Assembly (NCBI RefSeq): GCF_013294115.1
Contig: NZ_JABSNP010000020.1
Location: 20,110 to 84,109 of the forward strand
DNA: 64,000 nucleotides
Direction of reading: 5' to 3'
Source: Hymenobacter caeli
GTDB lineage: Bacteria > Bacteroidota > Bacteroidia > Cytophagales > Hymenobacteraceae
A program made the translations under genes and the position numbers. Under the pieces are notes generated by a model. The model searched no databases. It saw only the letters and a program-made list of their open reading frames with translations, and was not told the DNA's origin. Positions 52,707 to 62,900 of this stretch are shown here, piece by piece; positions within the stretch are counted from its first letter, which is position 1, and every line of letters starts with the position of its first letter.

Positions 52707-53228
52707 ATGACGCGACGCGCCTTTACGTTGAAAAAATTGATGAAACCGTGGGCCGCCGGGGCCGTGCTGGGGCTGTTGGCCCTGGCCGGCTGCGACCCCA
52801 ACCGCGTGTTCGAGCAGAACATTGACTTCCCCAGCAACTCGTGGGACGTGCAGCGCAAGCCGGCGTTCACGTTTGCCATTGCCGACACGGCGGCCCGCTA
52901 CGACGTGTACTTTGACGTACGCAACGCCTCGGCCTACCCCTTCTACAACCTCTACGTGAAGGCCACCCTGGCGGGCCCGGCCGGCCCGGTGGGGCCCCCG
53001 CTGCTGCATCAAATGCTGCTGATGGACCCCAAAACCGGCGAGCCCCGCGGCAGCGGCACCGGCGACATCTACGACCACCAAATCCTGGCCCTGCCGCGCC
53101 AGCGCTTTGCCCGGCCCGGTAGCTACACCCTCACCCTGGAGCAGTTCATGCGCCAGGACCAGCTGCCCGGCCTGATGGCCGTGGGCGTGCGCGTGGCCAA
53201 GCACCCGGCCGTGGCCGGCAAGCAGTAG
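52707..53228 (+). CDS. gldH: Gliding motility lipoprotein GldH
   Basis: 173 aa from ATG 52707 (GTG 52698 also in frame). A lipoprotein signal runs to LLALAGC. The mature region VFEQNIDFPSNSWDVQRKPAFTF and FDVRNASAYPFYNLYVKATL is characteristic of GldH, an outer-membrane lipoprotein needed for gliding in Flavobacterium. It sits directly after ricT, as in other Bacteroidota. Confidence 0.92.
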   Translation: MTRRAFTLKKLMKPWAAGAVLGLLALAGCDPNRVFEQNIDFPSNSWDVQRKPAFTFAIADTAARYDVYFDVRNASAYPFYNLYVKATLAGPAGPVGPPLLHQMLLMDPKTGEPRGSGTGDIYDHQILALPRQRFARPGSYTLTLEQFMRQDQLPGLMAVGVRVAKHPAVAGKQ

Positions 53229-53262
53229 GGGCGGAGCGCCGCCCGCGGGGCCCCTTGCTGCT

Positions 53263-53457
53263 TTATACGATGCGGGTGACCTCGACGGCATTGGGGCCTT
53301 TTTTGCCGGCTTTGATGCCGAACTGCACCCGGTCGCCGTCCTGAATTTCGTGGATGAGGCCGGTTTGGTGCACGAAAATCTCCTCCTCCGTGCCGTCGAG
53401 GATGATGAAGCCGAAGCCTTTGGCGTCGTTGTAAAATTTGACGGTACCGGTTTCCAT
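53263..53457 (-). CDS. cspA: Cold-shock protein (CspA family)
   Basis: 64 aa from ATG 53457. The RNA-binding motifs are GTVKFYNDAKGFGFI (RNP1) and EIFVHQTGL (RNP2), followed by GDRVQFGIKAGKKGPNAVEV. It is a single-domain nucleic-acid chaperone. TATTTTTG on the minus strand (53502-53495) is a good -7 box 37 nt upstream. It is divergent from the hydrophilic protein at 53606. Confidence 0.95.
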   Translation of the reverse strand: METGTVKFYNDAKGFGFIILDGTEEEIFVHQTGLIHEIQDGDRVQFGIKAGKKGPNAVEVTRIV

Positions 53458-53605
53458 GAGCGGGGAAGCGAGAAGTAAAGCGAAGAATGGTCGGCAAAAA
53501 TACGGCCCGGGCCGGAACGCGGCGCGGCTTGGCCCAACCGTGGCCCGGGGGGCGCGTATAGTTGGGGCCACCTGGCCGCTTTTTCCCACCCCAATTCTTC
53601 GCCCC

Positions 53606-54847
53606 ATGAGCACGGAAAACCTCAACACCGAACCAAACGACATCGCCGGCAACCGGCTGGGCGGGCCCGTGGGCAACACGGCCGCCAGCACCGCGCCGCC
53701 GGTGGGCACGCCCGCCCCGCCCACCAGCGAGCAGCTCGTGGACGCGGAGACGAGCGTGGGCCAGGGCGGCGTGGACGACCGCGACGAGCAGGAAAACAAG
53801 GAGGCCAACCCCGCCGACCTCGAACCCGAATCCAGCGGCCCGGCGGCGGCCGGGAACACCAACGTCTATGGCGGCAACTTCGGCAACGACACCCAGGACG
53901 TGGCCGGCGACGCGGGCCGCCTCGACAACCAGCGGGCCGATGCCAGCCGGGGCGAGTTTGGCCGCCAGGGCACGCACAATACCCACGGCGGCTACGGCAA
54001 CCAAAACCGCGAAGCCGACTACGAGCCCCACAACTCGGCCGAAGACCGCTATTACGGCGGCCCCGGCGAGCCCGGGCCCCAGCACAACTCCTACGTGCAG
54101 GACGCCGCCCAGCTGGCCCACGCCAACCCCACCGGCCCCGACCTGCCCCCCGCGCCGGGCCCCGAAACGCCCGGCCCCGACGGCCGCGGCAACCAGCACG
54201 ACACCCGCAACCTGCCCGGCCGCGCCGACGCCCGCGCCAACCAGCAAAACGACAACAGCGCCGGCCCCGGCCAGGGCCCCGGCTACGCCGCCGATTACGG
54301 CCGCACCTCGCTGGGCGGCGGGGCCCCCGCGCCCACGGCCGCCGCCTCCGACGTGCCCCGGCGCAACCAGGGCGAAGACGACCGCTCCTCGCGCGGCGGC
54401 TACGACAACCAAGGGTCGGCCAACGGCCCCGGCGGCTCGGCGGCGACGGGCGCGGCCCCCGCACCCCCGGCTACCGGCAGCACCGCTACTCAGCCGGCCG
54501 CGGGCGAAGGCTACGGCGACCGGGGCCGCGAAGACGCCCCCGAACGCCCCGACTACAACACCGGCGGCGAGCGCAGCGGCTTCGGCCAGCACCCCAACGC
54601 CGCGCAGCAGGCCAACCACGCGGGCTTCGGTTCGCCGGGGGGCTCGTACGATGACCAGTACGCGGCGGGGCAGCCCGGGGCCACCGGCGGCTCGCCGGCC
54701 CAGGGCGACTACACCCGCCAGGAGCGCGAAGCTGAAAACAGCGGGCCCGCCGCCCAGGAAAACGACCGGCCCGCCGGTGCGCCCGACGAGCAAGCCGACA
54801 CGGCCCCGCACCGCAACGCCGGCCGCGACGGAGCCGCCGACGAGTAG
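53606..54847 (+). CDS. Highly hydrophilic disordered protein (hydrophilin-like)
   Basis: 413 aa from ATG 53606. No signal peptide, no hydrophobic core, and almost entirely Gly, Asn, Gln, Asp, Glu, Pro, Ala and Tyr (for example NTHGGYGNQNREADYEPHN, GYDNQGSANGPGGSAATG). There are no Cys and hardly any Leu, Ile or Met. GGYGNQN/GGYDNQ units recur irregularly. Such composition is typical of hydrophilins and late-embryogenesis-like desiccation protectants; that role is inferred from composition only. It lies next to a cold-shock gene. Confidence 0.7.
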   Translation: MSTENLNTEPNDIAGNRLGGPVGNTAASTAPPVGTPAPPTSEQLVDAETSVGQGGVDDRDEQENKEANPADLEPESSGPAAAGNTNVYGGNFGNDTQDVAGDAGRLDNQRADASRGEFGRQGTHNTHGGYGNQNREADYEPHNSAEDRYYGGPGEPGPQHNSYVQDAAQLAHANPTGPDLPPAPGPETPGPDGRGNQHDTRNLPGRADARANQQNDNSAGPGQGPGYAADYGRTSLGGGAPAPTAAASDVPRRNQGEDDRSSRGGYDNQGSANGPGGSAATGAAPAPPATGSTATQPAAGEGYGDRGREDAPERPDYNTGGERSGFGQHPNAAQQANHAGFGSPGGSYDDQYAAGQPGATGGSPAQGDYTRQEREAENSGPAAQENDRPAGAPDEQADTAPHRNAGRDGAADE

Positions 54848-54851
54848 CCCG

Positions 54852-55084
54852 GGGGCTCAGTTAAAAGTGAGGAGTTAAAAACAGCCACGTGTTTTGAACT
54901 CCTCACTTTTAACTTTGGAGGTGGATTAAAACGGAGTGGTCCGGCGAATTGCCCGAAGGGCTTCGTCGGGCCACTCTTACTAAAAAACAGCAGCCCCGGG
55001 GCTTGGTAAGAGTGGCCCGACGACGGAAAAAGTCGCCGGACCACTCCGTTTTAACTCCTCACTTTTAGCTTTTAACTGAGCCCC
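54852..55084. repeat. Nested palindromic repeat cluster
   Basis: Outer inverted repeat GGCTCAGTTAAAAGTGAGG (left, 54854 on) and its partner near 55053-55084 (AACTCCTCACTTTTAGC, TTTTAACTGAGCC). Inside are a 20-bp perfect stem AAAACGGAGTGGTCCGGCGA (54928-54947 with 55033-55052) and an 18-bp stem TCGTCGGGCCACTCTTAC (54963-54980 with 55006-55023). The inner arms GAGTGGTCCGGCGA and GAGTGGCCCGACGA are related to each other, as if REP-like units had been inserted into each other. Confidence 0.85.
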
Positions 55085-55103
55085 TTTTAGCCAAGCCCCG
55101 TGA

Positions 55104-56093
55104 CTAGCGGTGGATTTTTACGTCCACGTCGTAGCGGTACTTGGGCGGGCCGCCGAGGGGGATGGCGAAGAACGGCAGCGCTTTTTCGTACTGGTCGGTG
55201 ACGTAGAACACCAGGTCGTTGGGGTTTTTGGCCACGGAGGTGAGGCGAAAATCAAGGCTGAGGCCGTGCTCGGCGGGCAGCACGGGCAGCACGCTGCTGG
55301 CCCACACGCCGTCGCCGCTCACGGCGGCCGGCTGGCCGTTTTTCGCCACGCTGAACACCGCCATTTTGGCCCCGGCGTCCATGTCGAAATTGCTTTGCTT
55401 GATGCTGATGACCCCCTTGCCCACGAACGGGTAGAGGTGCACGGTGGCCTGGTGGTTGGTGGGGGGCAGGCGGAAGCAGTACTCGTAGGTGAAGGCGTTG
55501 CCGCCCTCCACGGCCTGGTTTTGCACGCCGCTGGTGCTGAAAAAGTAGCGGTACACGTTGCCGTCGTTGCCGCTCAGGCCCCGGGCCACCACCTTGAATA
55601 CGCGCCCCTGGAACTCGGGGGCCGGCTCGGCCTCCAGCGGGTTGAGGGGCCCGAAAGTGTACCACTGGCCGTCGTAGCGGGCCTCGGCCCCAAATACCTG
55701 GCGCTGGAGCAGGCGGCCGGGCGGCACGGGGCTGGTGGGGCGCGGGTCGCGGGCCTGGGCCCCGCTGAACGTGCCGGGCCCGCCGTACAGGCTGAACTCC
55801 GTGCGCGTGTCGGCCCCGCCCTTCAAATCGTCGTTTTTGCCGCCGCAGTCCGGGTCCCAGATGCGGATGTACACCGGGTCGCGCTGGCCCTCGGGCATCA
55901 GGAAAAAGAACGTCTGCGAATGGTCGTCGTCGCCCCAGGCGGGGCTGGCCTGGGCCCCGAAGGTGATGAGGTCAGCGATGCGCTCGCCGGGGTTGGGCAC
56001 GGGCTGGGCGCGGCCGGCGGCGGCCAGCAGCACCGCCGCCAGGGCCAGGCCCGCCGCCCGGCCAACGAAACGGGCGCGTGAGGTTTGTAGCAT
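55104..56093 (-). CDS. Exported protein of unknown function
   Basis: 329 aa, ATG 56093. The signal peptide ends at AAAGRAQ. The mature protein is rich in Gly, Pro and aromatic residues and appears beta-rich, with GERIADLITFGAQASPAWGD and DDDHSQTFFFLMPEG near the start. The motif DPVYIRIWDPDCGGKNDDLKG may bind metal. No recognised domain and no T9SS sorting tail. It is divergent from the DinB-like gene; the palindrome CGTAATATTACG at 56154-56165 lies between them. Confidence 0.7.
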   Translation of the reverse strand: MLQTSRARFVGRAAGLALAAVLLAAAGRAQPVPNPGERIADLITFGAQASPAWGDDDHSQTFFFLMPEGQRDPVYIRIWDPDCGGKNDDLKGGADTRTEFSLYGGPGTFSGAQARDPRPTSPVPPGRLLQRQVFGAEARYDGQWYTFGPLNPLEAEPAPEFQGRVFKVVARGLSGNDGNVYRYFFSTSGVQNQAVEGGNAFTYEYCFRLPPTNHQATVHLYPFVGKGVISIKQSNFDMDAGAKMAVFSVAKNGQPAAVSGDGVWASSVLPVLPAEHGLSLDFRLTSVAKNPNDLVFYVTDQYEKALPFFAIPLGGPPKYRYDVDVKIHR

Positions 56094-56188
56094 GGGGCAA
56101 GATAGGCCGGGGCCCGCGTTTGGGGACCCACCGCCCCGAACCGGGCGGATGGCCGTAATATTACGCTCCCGTCAGCGTCTCCCTGCGT

Positions 56189-56773
56189 ATGCCCGCGCCC
56201 GCCCGTGCCACCACCGACTTCTTCGACGACCTCACCAACGCCCTGCTGGTGTTGCGGGTACAGGCCCAAAAGCGGTTCCGGCCCCTGGCCCCCGACGTGC
56301 TGAACCGTCGCCCCGGCCCGGGGCCCGGGCCCTGGAGCGTGGGCGAGTGCCTGGAGCACCTGAACATCGTGGGCGGTTACTTTTTGCCCGTTGTGGCCGC
56401 CCGCCTGCGCCGGGCCCAGGAGCGGGGCAGCACGCCCGCGCCCTTCGTGAAGCACGGCTGGCTGGGGGCCCGCCTGGTGGCCGACCTGCGCGTTCCGGCT
56501 GCCGCCAAGCCCCGTACCACGCCCCAGCGCTACGCCCCCACCGGCACCCGCCTCACCCGCACCGTCACGGAGGTGTACAGCCGCCAGCTCGACGAGCTGC
56601 TGAGCCTCGTGCTGAAGGCCCGCCAGGTGAACGCCAACGCGGTGCGCATCCCGTACCCGCTGTTCTCGCCGCTGCGCCTGCGCCTGGTAGACCAGCTGGA
56701 GTACCTCGTGGTGCACTTGCAGCGCCACGCCGCCCAGGCCGAGCGCGCGCTGGCCATCGTGGCCGACAAGTAG
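56189..56773 (+). CDS. DinB-superfamily protein
   Basis: 194 aa. The four-helix DinB-like fold is suggested by WSVGECLEHLNIVGGYFLP near residues 50-68 and the C-terminal QLEYLVVHLQRHAAQAERAL. Three His (in EHLN, VVHL and QRHA) are placed as the metal site of YfiT/DinB thiol transferases. Such proteins transfer bacillithiol or similar thiols or act as metal-dependent hydrolases. The true substrate is unknown. Confidence 0.85.
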   Translation: MPAPARATTDFFDDLTNALLVLRVQAQKRFRPLAPDVLNRRPGPGPGPWSVGECLEHLNIVGGYFLPVVAARLRRAQERGSTPAPFVKHGWLGARLVADLRVPAAAKPRTTPQRYAPTGTRLTRTVTEVYSRQLDELLSLVLKARQVNANAVRIPYPLFSPLRLRLVDQLEYLVVHLQRHAAQAERALAIVADK

Positions 56774-56940
56774 GCCCGGAGCGCGCCCGCCAAGCGGCGC
56801 TTGACGGTCTGGCCCCGGGGCCCCGCAGCCAAAACCAAGCGCCGCCTGGGGCACAAGGGCGTGCCGCATAAATAACTGGCGGCTGCCGTGTGCAATCTGA
56901 CCCCTTCCGGCATCTTTAGGGCCCCAACCCACCGCCGCCC

Positions 56941-59900
56941 ATGCGCTTCTTCCTGCTTGCCTGCCTGCTGTTGCTGCTGACTTTTACCGCCGACCGCGCC
57001 GCCTCTGGTCCGGGGCCCGGCCCGTTGGCCGCGCAGTGGAAGAAAATCGATGCTTTGCTGCAAAAGGAGCAGACCGCCACCGCCGCGCCGCTCATCGAAA
57101 AAATCTACCAGCAGGCCCGGCGCGAAAACAACGCCCCCGCCTACGTGCGGGCCCTGCTTTATAAAATTCGGCTGCTGGAAAACAAGGAAAACGACGCCGA
57201 CGAGAAGGCCATTGCCCTGCTCGAAGCCGACCTGAAAACGGCGCAGTTTCCGGCCCGGCCCGTGCTGCACTCGCTGCTGGCCGGCCTCTACGCCGACTAC
57301 TACAACCAGCACCGCTACCAGCTCTACCAGCGCACCGCCGGGGCCGCGCCCACCGCCGACACTGCCACGCCCGGCGCGGCCGACGGCGGCACCACCCTCG
57401 CCACCTGGGACGCCCCCCGGCTCGGCGCGGCCATCGTGCGGCACTACTTCCAGTCGGTAGAAGACGAGCCCGCCCGCCAGCTCAAAACCACGCTGGTGGA
57501 CCTCGGCGACCTGGCCACCGGCGGCGACGCCGAGGGCCGGGCTCTGCGCCCCACGCTGTACGACCTGCTGGCCCAGCGCGCCATCGCCGGCCTCCAGAAC
57601 CAGGAGCTGTACATCTCCCGGCCCGAGCAGCAATTTCAAGTAGCTGATCCTAAGCTGTTCGGCAGCGCCGCGGAGTTTGCCGCACTGAAGCTGGGGGCCC
57701 CGGCCGCCGACTCGCTGAACGGCCCGCTGCTGGCGCTGCGCCTGTTGCAGCGCCTCACCGCCGCCCGCCTGCCGCTGGCCGCCGCCCACCCCGGGGCCCT
57801 GGCCGCCGTGGACCTGCAGCGCCTCGATTACCTGCACACCCTCACCCAAAACACCGACCTCGCCGACCAATACGCCCCCGCCCTGGCCCGCCTCGCCGAA
57901 GCCTATAAAGCGCTGCCCCTCAGCACCGAATTCATGGCGCGCCAGGCCGAGGCTGCGCGCGACAGCACCCCGGTGGCCGCCGTGGCCCTGGCGCGGGCCG
58001 CCGAAGCCCGGTTCCCCAAGTCGCGCGGTGCCGCCCGCGCCCGGGCCCTGCACGAACAGATTGAGCGGCCGGAGCTAACCTTTTCCGCCGCCGAAATCGT
58101 GGTGCCCGGCCAAGCCTGGCGGCTCGACGTGACGGCCCGCAACCTCACCACGCTGCACGCCTGGGCCTACCGCATCGCGTTGAAGGAGTGGGAAGAATCG
58201 GGCGATTACGATGAGCGGCCACTTGCGAAACAGTACGCCCGGGCCCTGAAAGCTGCGCCCACGGCTACTTGGGCCGTGCTAGTGCCCGCGCACCCGCGCA
58301 ATTACAAAGACCAAAAAATACCGGCAACCGGGCCAGTGCTGCCAGCGGGGTATTACCTGGTGCTGCTGAGCAACAAGGCCCGGCTCTCTACCGATGCGGC
58401 GGCTCCATCGGCGCAGGCGGGTACTGTAACGGCTTATGCGTTCGTAGGTGCGAGCGAATTGAGTGCTGTAAAACGGGTAAATGAGCGAACGGGTGTCACA
58501 ACGCTATTGCTGCTGAACCGGCAGAGCGGGGCCTTACTAGCGAACACCACGGCGCGAGGCGTGTACCAAGCTTACGACCGTCCCAAATCTCGAACCAATA
58601 TTCGTTTGGGAGAAAAAACAAAAGCTACTGCTGCCGGCGAAATAGCAGTACCTGCGCCAGCACGACCAACGGCGCAGCTAGGGCAAGAACGCCTGGCCAC
58701 AGCGCAAGTTTGGCAAGGCCGTGATACCCTTCTGGTAAATATAGAAAACGAGCAATATGCCATTTCTAACAAACCTGTTGTTGAACAACCCGCCCGCCGC
58801 ACCTTCCTTTTTACTGACCGCGCCATTTACCGGCCGGGGCAAACGGTGTATTTCAAGGGTATTCTCACGCAGGTGCTCCGCGGTAAGGCCGACCTACTAA
58901 TCGGCCAGTCGGCAAGTGTGCGGTTAGTGGACGTGAACGGTCAAACCGTCCAAACACTCTCGTTCACAACGTCCGACTTCGGCAGTTTCAACGGCTCATT
59001 AGTGTTGCCCACCGGCCTGCTCAACGGCGTAATGACGTTGCAGACGGATGACAACGGCGTTCAACTCGCCGTGGAAGACTACAAGCGGCCCACCTTCTAC
59101 GTGCAGCTCGACTCGGTGCCCGGCCGGCCGCAGCTGGGCCAGCCGCTGGCCGTGAGTGGCCGCGCCCGCGCCTACGCCGGGCAGGCCACCGACGGGGCCA
59201 CGGTGCAGTACCGCGTCACGCGCCGCGAGCTGTACGAGCTGTTTGACGGCGGTTTTGGGCGCGGCATGTACCCGCCCAACCGCGGCGGCACTCAGGAAAT
59301 TGCCCACGGCACCGCCACCACCGACGCCGAGGGCCGCTTTAGCCTCACGTTCACGCCGCCGCTGGGGGCCCCACGGGCCGGCCGGCGCGGCTGGGAGCCG
59401 GGCTACTTGTTCGAAGTGACGGCCGACGTGACCGATGCGGCCGGCGAAACCCGCAGCGCCACCCGCGGCTTCCCCATCGGCCGCAACCCGCTCAGCCTCA
59501 GCATCACGGGCCCCGAAATGGCCGATAAGCAGCGCCTGCCCACCTTCCGGCTGCTGGGCACCAACGCCACCGGCGAGCCGCTGCCCGCCGCCGGCACGCT
59601 GCGCCTGCTGGCCCTGCACTACCGCCCCAACCCGGCCGGTGTGCCCGGCCCCGCGCCCGAAACGCCCGCCAACGAAGCCGCGCCGGAGCTGGTCAAAACC
59701 CTCGCCTTCGACACCAAAGCCAGCCCCGCCCTCGACCTGAGCGCCGCCCTGGGGGCCCTGCCCACCGGCCGCTACCGCCTCGAAGCCCGGGCCGCTGGCC
59801 GCGACTCGGCGCGGGCGCGGCACGACTTCACGCTCTACGACGCCGGGGCCCCCACCGTGCCCTTCGCCACGCCCGACTGGTTTGTGGCGCTGGCCGACAC

Positions 59901-62900
59901 CGTGGCCCCCGGCCAGGCCACCGCCATCCTGCTGGGCAGCAGCGAGGCCGAGGCCCGCATCCTGCTCGAAGTGGAGCGCGGCGGCCAGCTTCTGCGCCAG
60001 GAGTGGCTGACGCTGCGCGCCGGCGAGCAGCGCCGCGTGGCCGTGGAAAGCGGCCCGGCCGGGGCCCCGGGGCCCCTGTACATCCACACCACGCAGGTGC
60101 GCGCTAACCGCCTCTACCGCCACGACGCCACCGTGCAGGTAACCGAAAAGCCGCAGCCGTTGCAGCTCACCATCAGCACCTTCCGCGACAAGCTCCAGCC
60201 TGGCCAAAAGGAAACCTGGCGCATCGCCATTCACCAAGCCGGTGGCAAAGCAGCCGATGCCGAGCTGCTGGCGACCCTCTACGACCAGAGCCTGGACGTG
60301 TTCCGGCCGCACAGCTTTCAGGGGTTGGATTTTGGCGATGGTGGGTATGAGGCGCGGTTTGGGTGGGAAGGAGAGTTTGGAGAGTTGACGTCAAATTCCT
60401 ACGCTACAACGAACGATGGGCCAGGGCCGAAAGATGTTAATTACCCTGAGTTGAATGACTGGCAACGGCATTTGGATGAAGTGCCGGACCAAGAGGAGTT
60501 GCAGGATAAAAATGCTACACCAGGTTCGTCGCCGCGGATGCGTGTACGTGCAATGGCCAATGCAGATGGAGCAATGGCTTCTGCGCCAGCTAGAATGGCA
60601 GTTGCAAAGTTTACACCCCCTGTTATCAAAAGAGATGAGGAAGTAAGGGCAGATACAGCTGTTCGGCAACCTGCCCAGCCCGACCTCTCAACTGTGCCCA
60701 CCCGCACCGACTTCCGCGAAACGGCCTTGTGGGAGCCGGCCCTGCGCACCGATAAAAACGGCGACGTGGTGCTCGAATTCCAGATGCCGGAGGCCGTGAC
60801 GCGCTGGCAGCTGCTGGCCCTGGCCCACGACCGCAACCTGCACGTGGGCCAGCTGGCCCGGCAGCTCGTCACCCAAAAGGAAATCCAGCTTACGCCCAAC
60901 GCCCCGCGCTTCCTGCGCCAGGGCGACACGTTCACCTTCCCCGCCAAGTTCTCAAACCTGACCGACCACGCCACCCGCGGCACGGCCCAGCTCTTCCTAC
61001 TCGACGCCGCCACCGGCCAGGACCTCACCGCCCAGCTGCTGCGGGGCCCCGCGCAACAGCCCGTGGCCGCCGGGGCCCACCAGAGCGCCGCCCTGGGCTG
61101 GGATATCAGCCTACCGGCGGATTTTGCGCCGGTGGCCGTGACGTACCGGGTAGTGGCGCAGGCGGAGAGCCAAGAACTCAGAACCAAGAGCCAAGACAAA
61201 AGCACCAAAAAGAAAAATCGTCAGGCCCCCCTCTCCGCGGGAGAGGGGTCGGGGGTGAGGTTCTCTGACGGCGAGGAAAACACGTTGCCCGTGCTGCCCA
61301 ACCGCATCCTCGTCACCGAGAGCCTGCCGCTGCCCATCGTGGGCCCCGGCACCCGCACCTTCGAGTTGAAGAAGCTGACCAGCACCGCCTCGCCCACCCG
61401 CCGCAACTACTCCCTCACGCTGGAAATGACGGCCAACCCCGCCTGGTACGCCGTGCAGAGCCTGCCCTACCTGATGGAGTACCCCTACGAGTGCTCCGAG
61501 CAAACCTTCGACCGGCTGTACGCCAACGTGTTGGCGGCCCAAATCCTGCGGTCCAACCCCCGCTTCAAAGCCGTGCTGGCCGAGTGGACGCGCCAGGCGC
61601 AAAGCGGCACCGCTGCCCAGCGCAACGCCCTGGAAAGCAAGCTCAGCCAAAACCAGGAGCTGAAAAACCTGCTGCTGCAAGAAACCCCCTGGGTGCGCGA
61701 CGCGCAGGGCGAAACCGAGCGCCTGGCCCGCCTCACCACCCTGTTCGATACCGTGCGGCTGCGCACCGAAACCGCCCGCACCCTGGCCAAGCTCCGGGCC
61801 ATGCAGGGGCCCGATGGCGCGTTCCCGTGGTTCGAGAAAATGCCCGCCGACCGCTACCTCACCCAGCTCATCGTGGCCGGCTTCGGCAAGCTGAAGAAGC
61901 TGGGGGCCCTGGACGCCAGCCAGGACGCCGCCGCCCGCCCCCTCCTGCAAGCCGCCCTGGCGTACCTCGACGCCGCCACCGCCCGCGACTACGCCGAGCT
62001 GCGCCGCCAAAAGGCCGTGAAGCTGGTCGATAATCACCTCAGCGACCTGCAAATCCAGGCCCTGTACGCCCGCAGCTTCTGGCCCGGCCTGCCGGTGGCC
62101 AAGGCTGCCCAGCCCGCCTACGCCTACTACCGCGGGCAGGCCGCCAAGTTCTGGCCGGACCAGACGCGCTACCTGCAAGCCCAGGTGGCCCTGGCGCTGT
62201 TTCGGGAGAGCAAGGGGGCCCCGGCGGCCCAGCAAATCCTGCGGGCGCTGGCCGAAAACGCCCTGCATTCGCCTGCCCTGGGCATGTATTGGAAGGACGT
62301 GACCGGTGGCTGCTACTGGCGCGAGGCCCCCACCGAAACCCAGGCCACGCTTATCGAAGCCTTCGACGAGGTGAAAAACGACCAGAAATCCGTCGATGAA
62401 ATGAAGCTCTGGCTGCTCACCCAAAAGCAAACCCAGCACTGGCCCAGCACCCGCGCCACCGCCGACGCCTGCTACGCCCTGCTGCTGCGCGGCTCCGACT
62501 GGCTGGCCGCCCCGCAGCCGCTGCAAATCAGCGTGGGGGCCCAGGCCGTGCGGCCCGAAGCGGCCCAGGCCGGCACCGGCTATTTCAAAACCAGCTGGCC
62601 GGCGGCCGACATCCTGCCCGCGCAGGGCAAGGTCACCATCACCAAGTCCGATGCGGGCGTGGCCTGGGGCGCGTTGTACTGGCAGTATTTCGAGGACATC
62701 GACCAGATTACGCCCGCTGCCACGCCCCTCGGCTTGGAGCGCCAGCTCTACCGCGAAACCCGCACCGCCGGGGGCCCCGTGCTGGAAAAACTGACCGCCG
62801 CCACGCCTCTCAAGGTGGGCGACGCCTTGGTGGTGCGCCTCGTGCTGCGCACCGACAAGGCCCTGGAGTACGTGCACCTCAAAGACCAGCGCGCCGCCGG

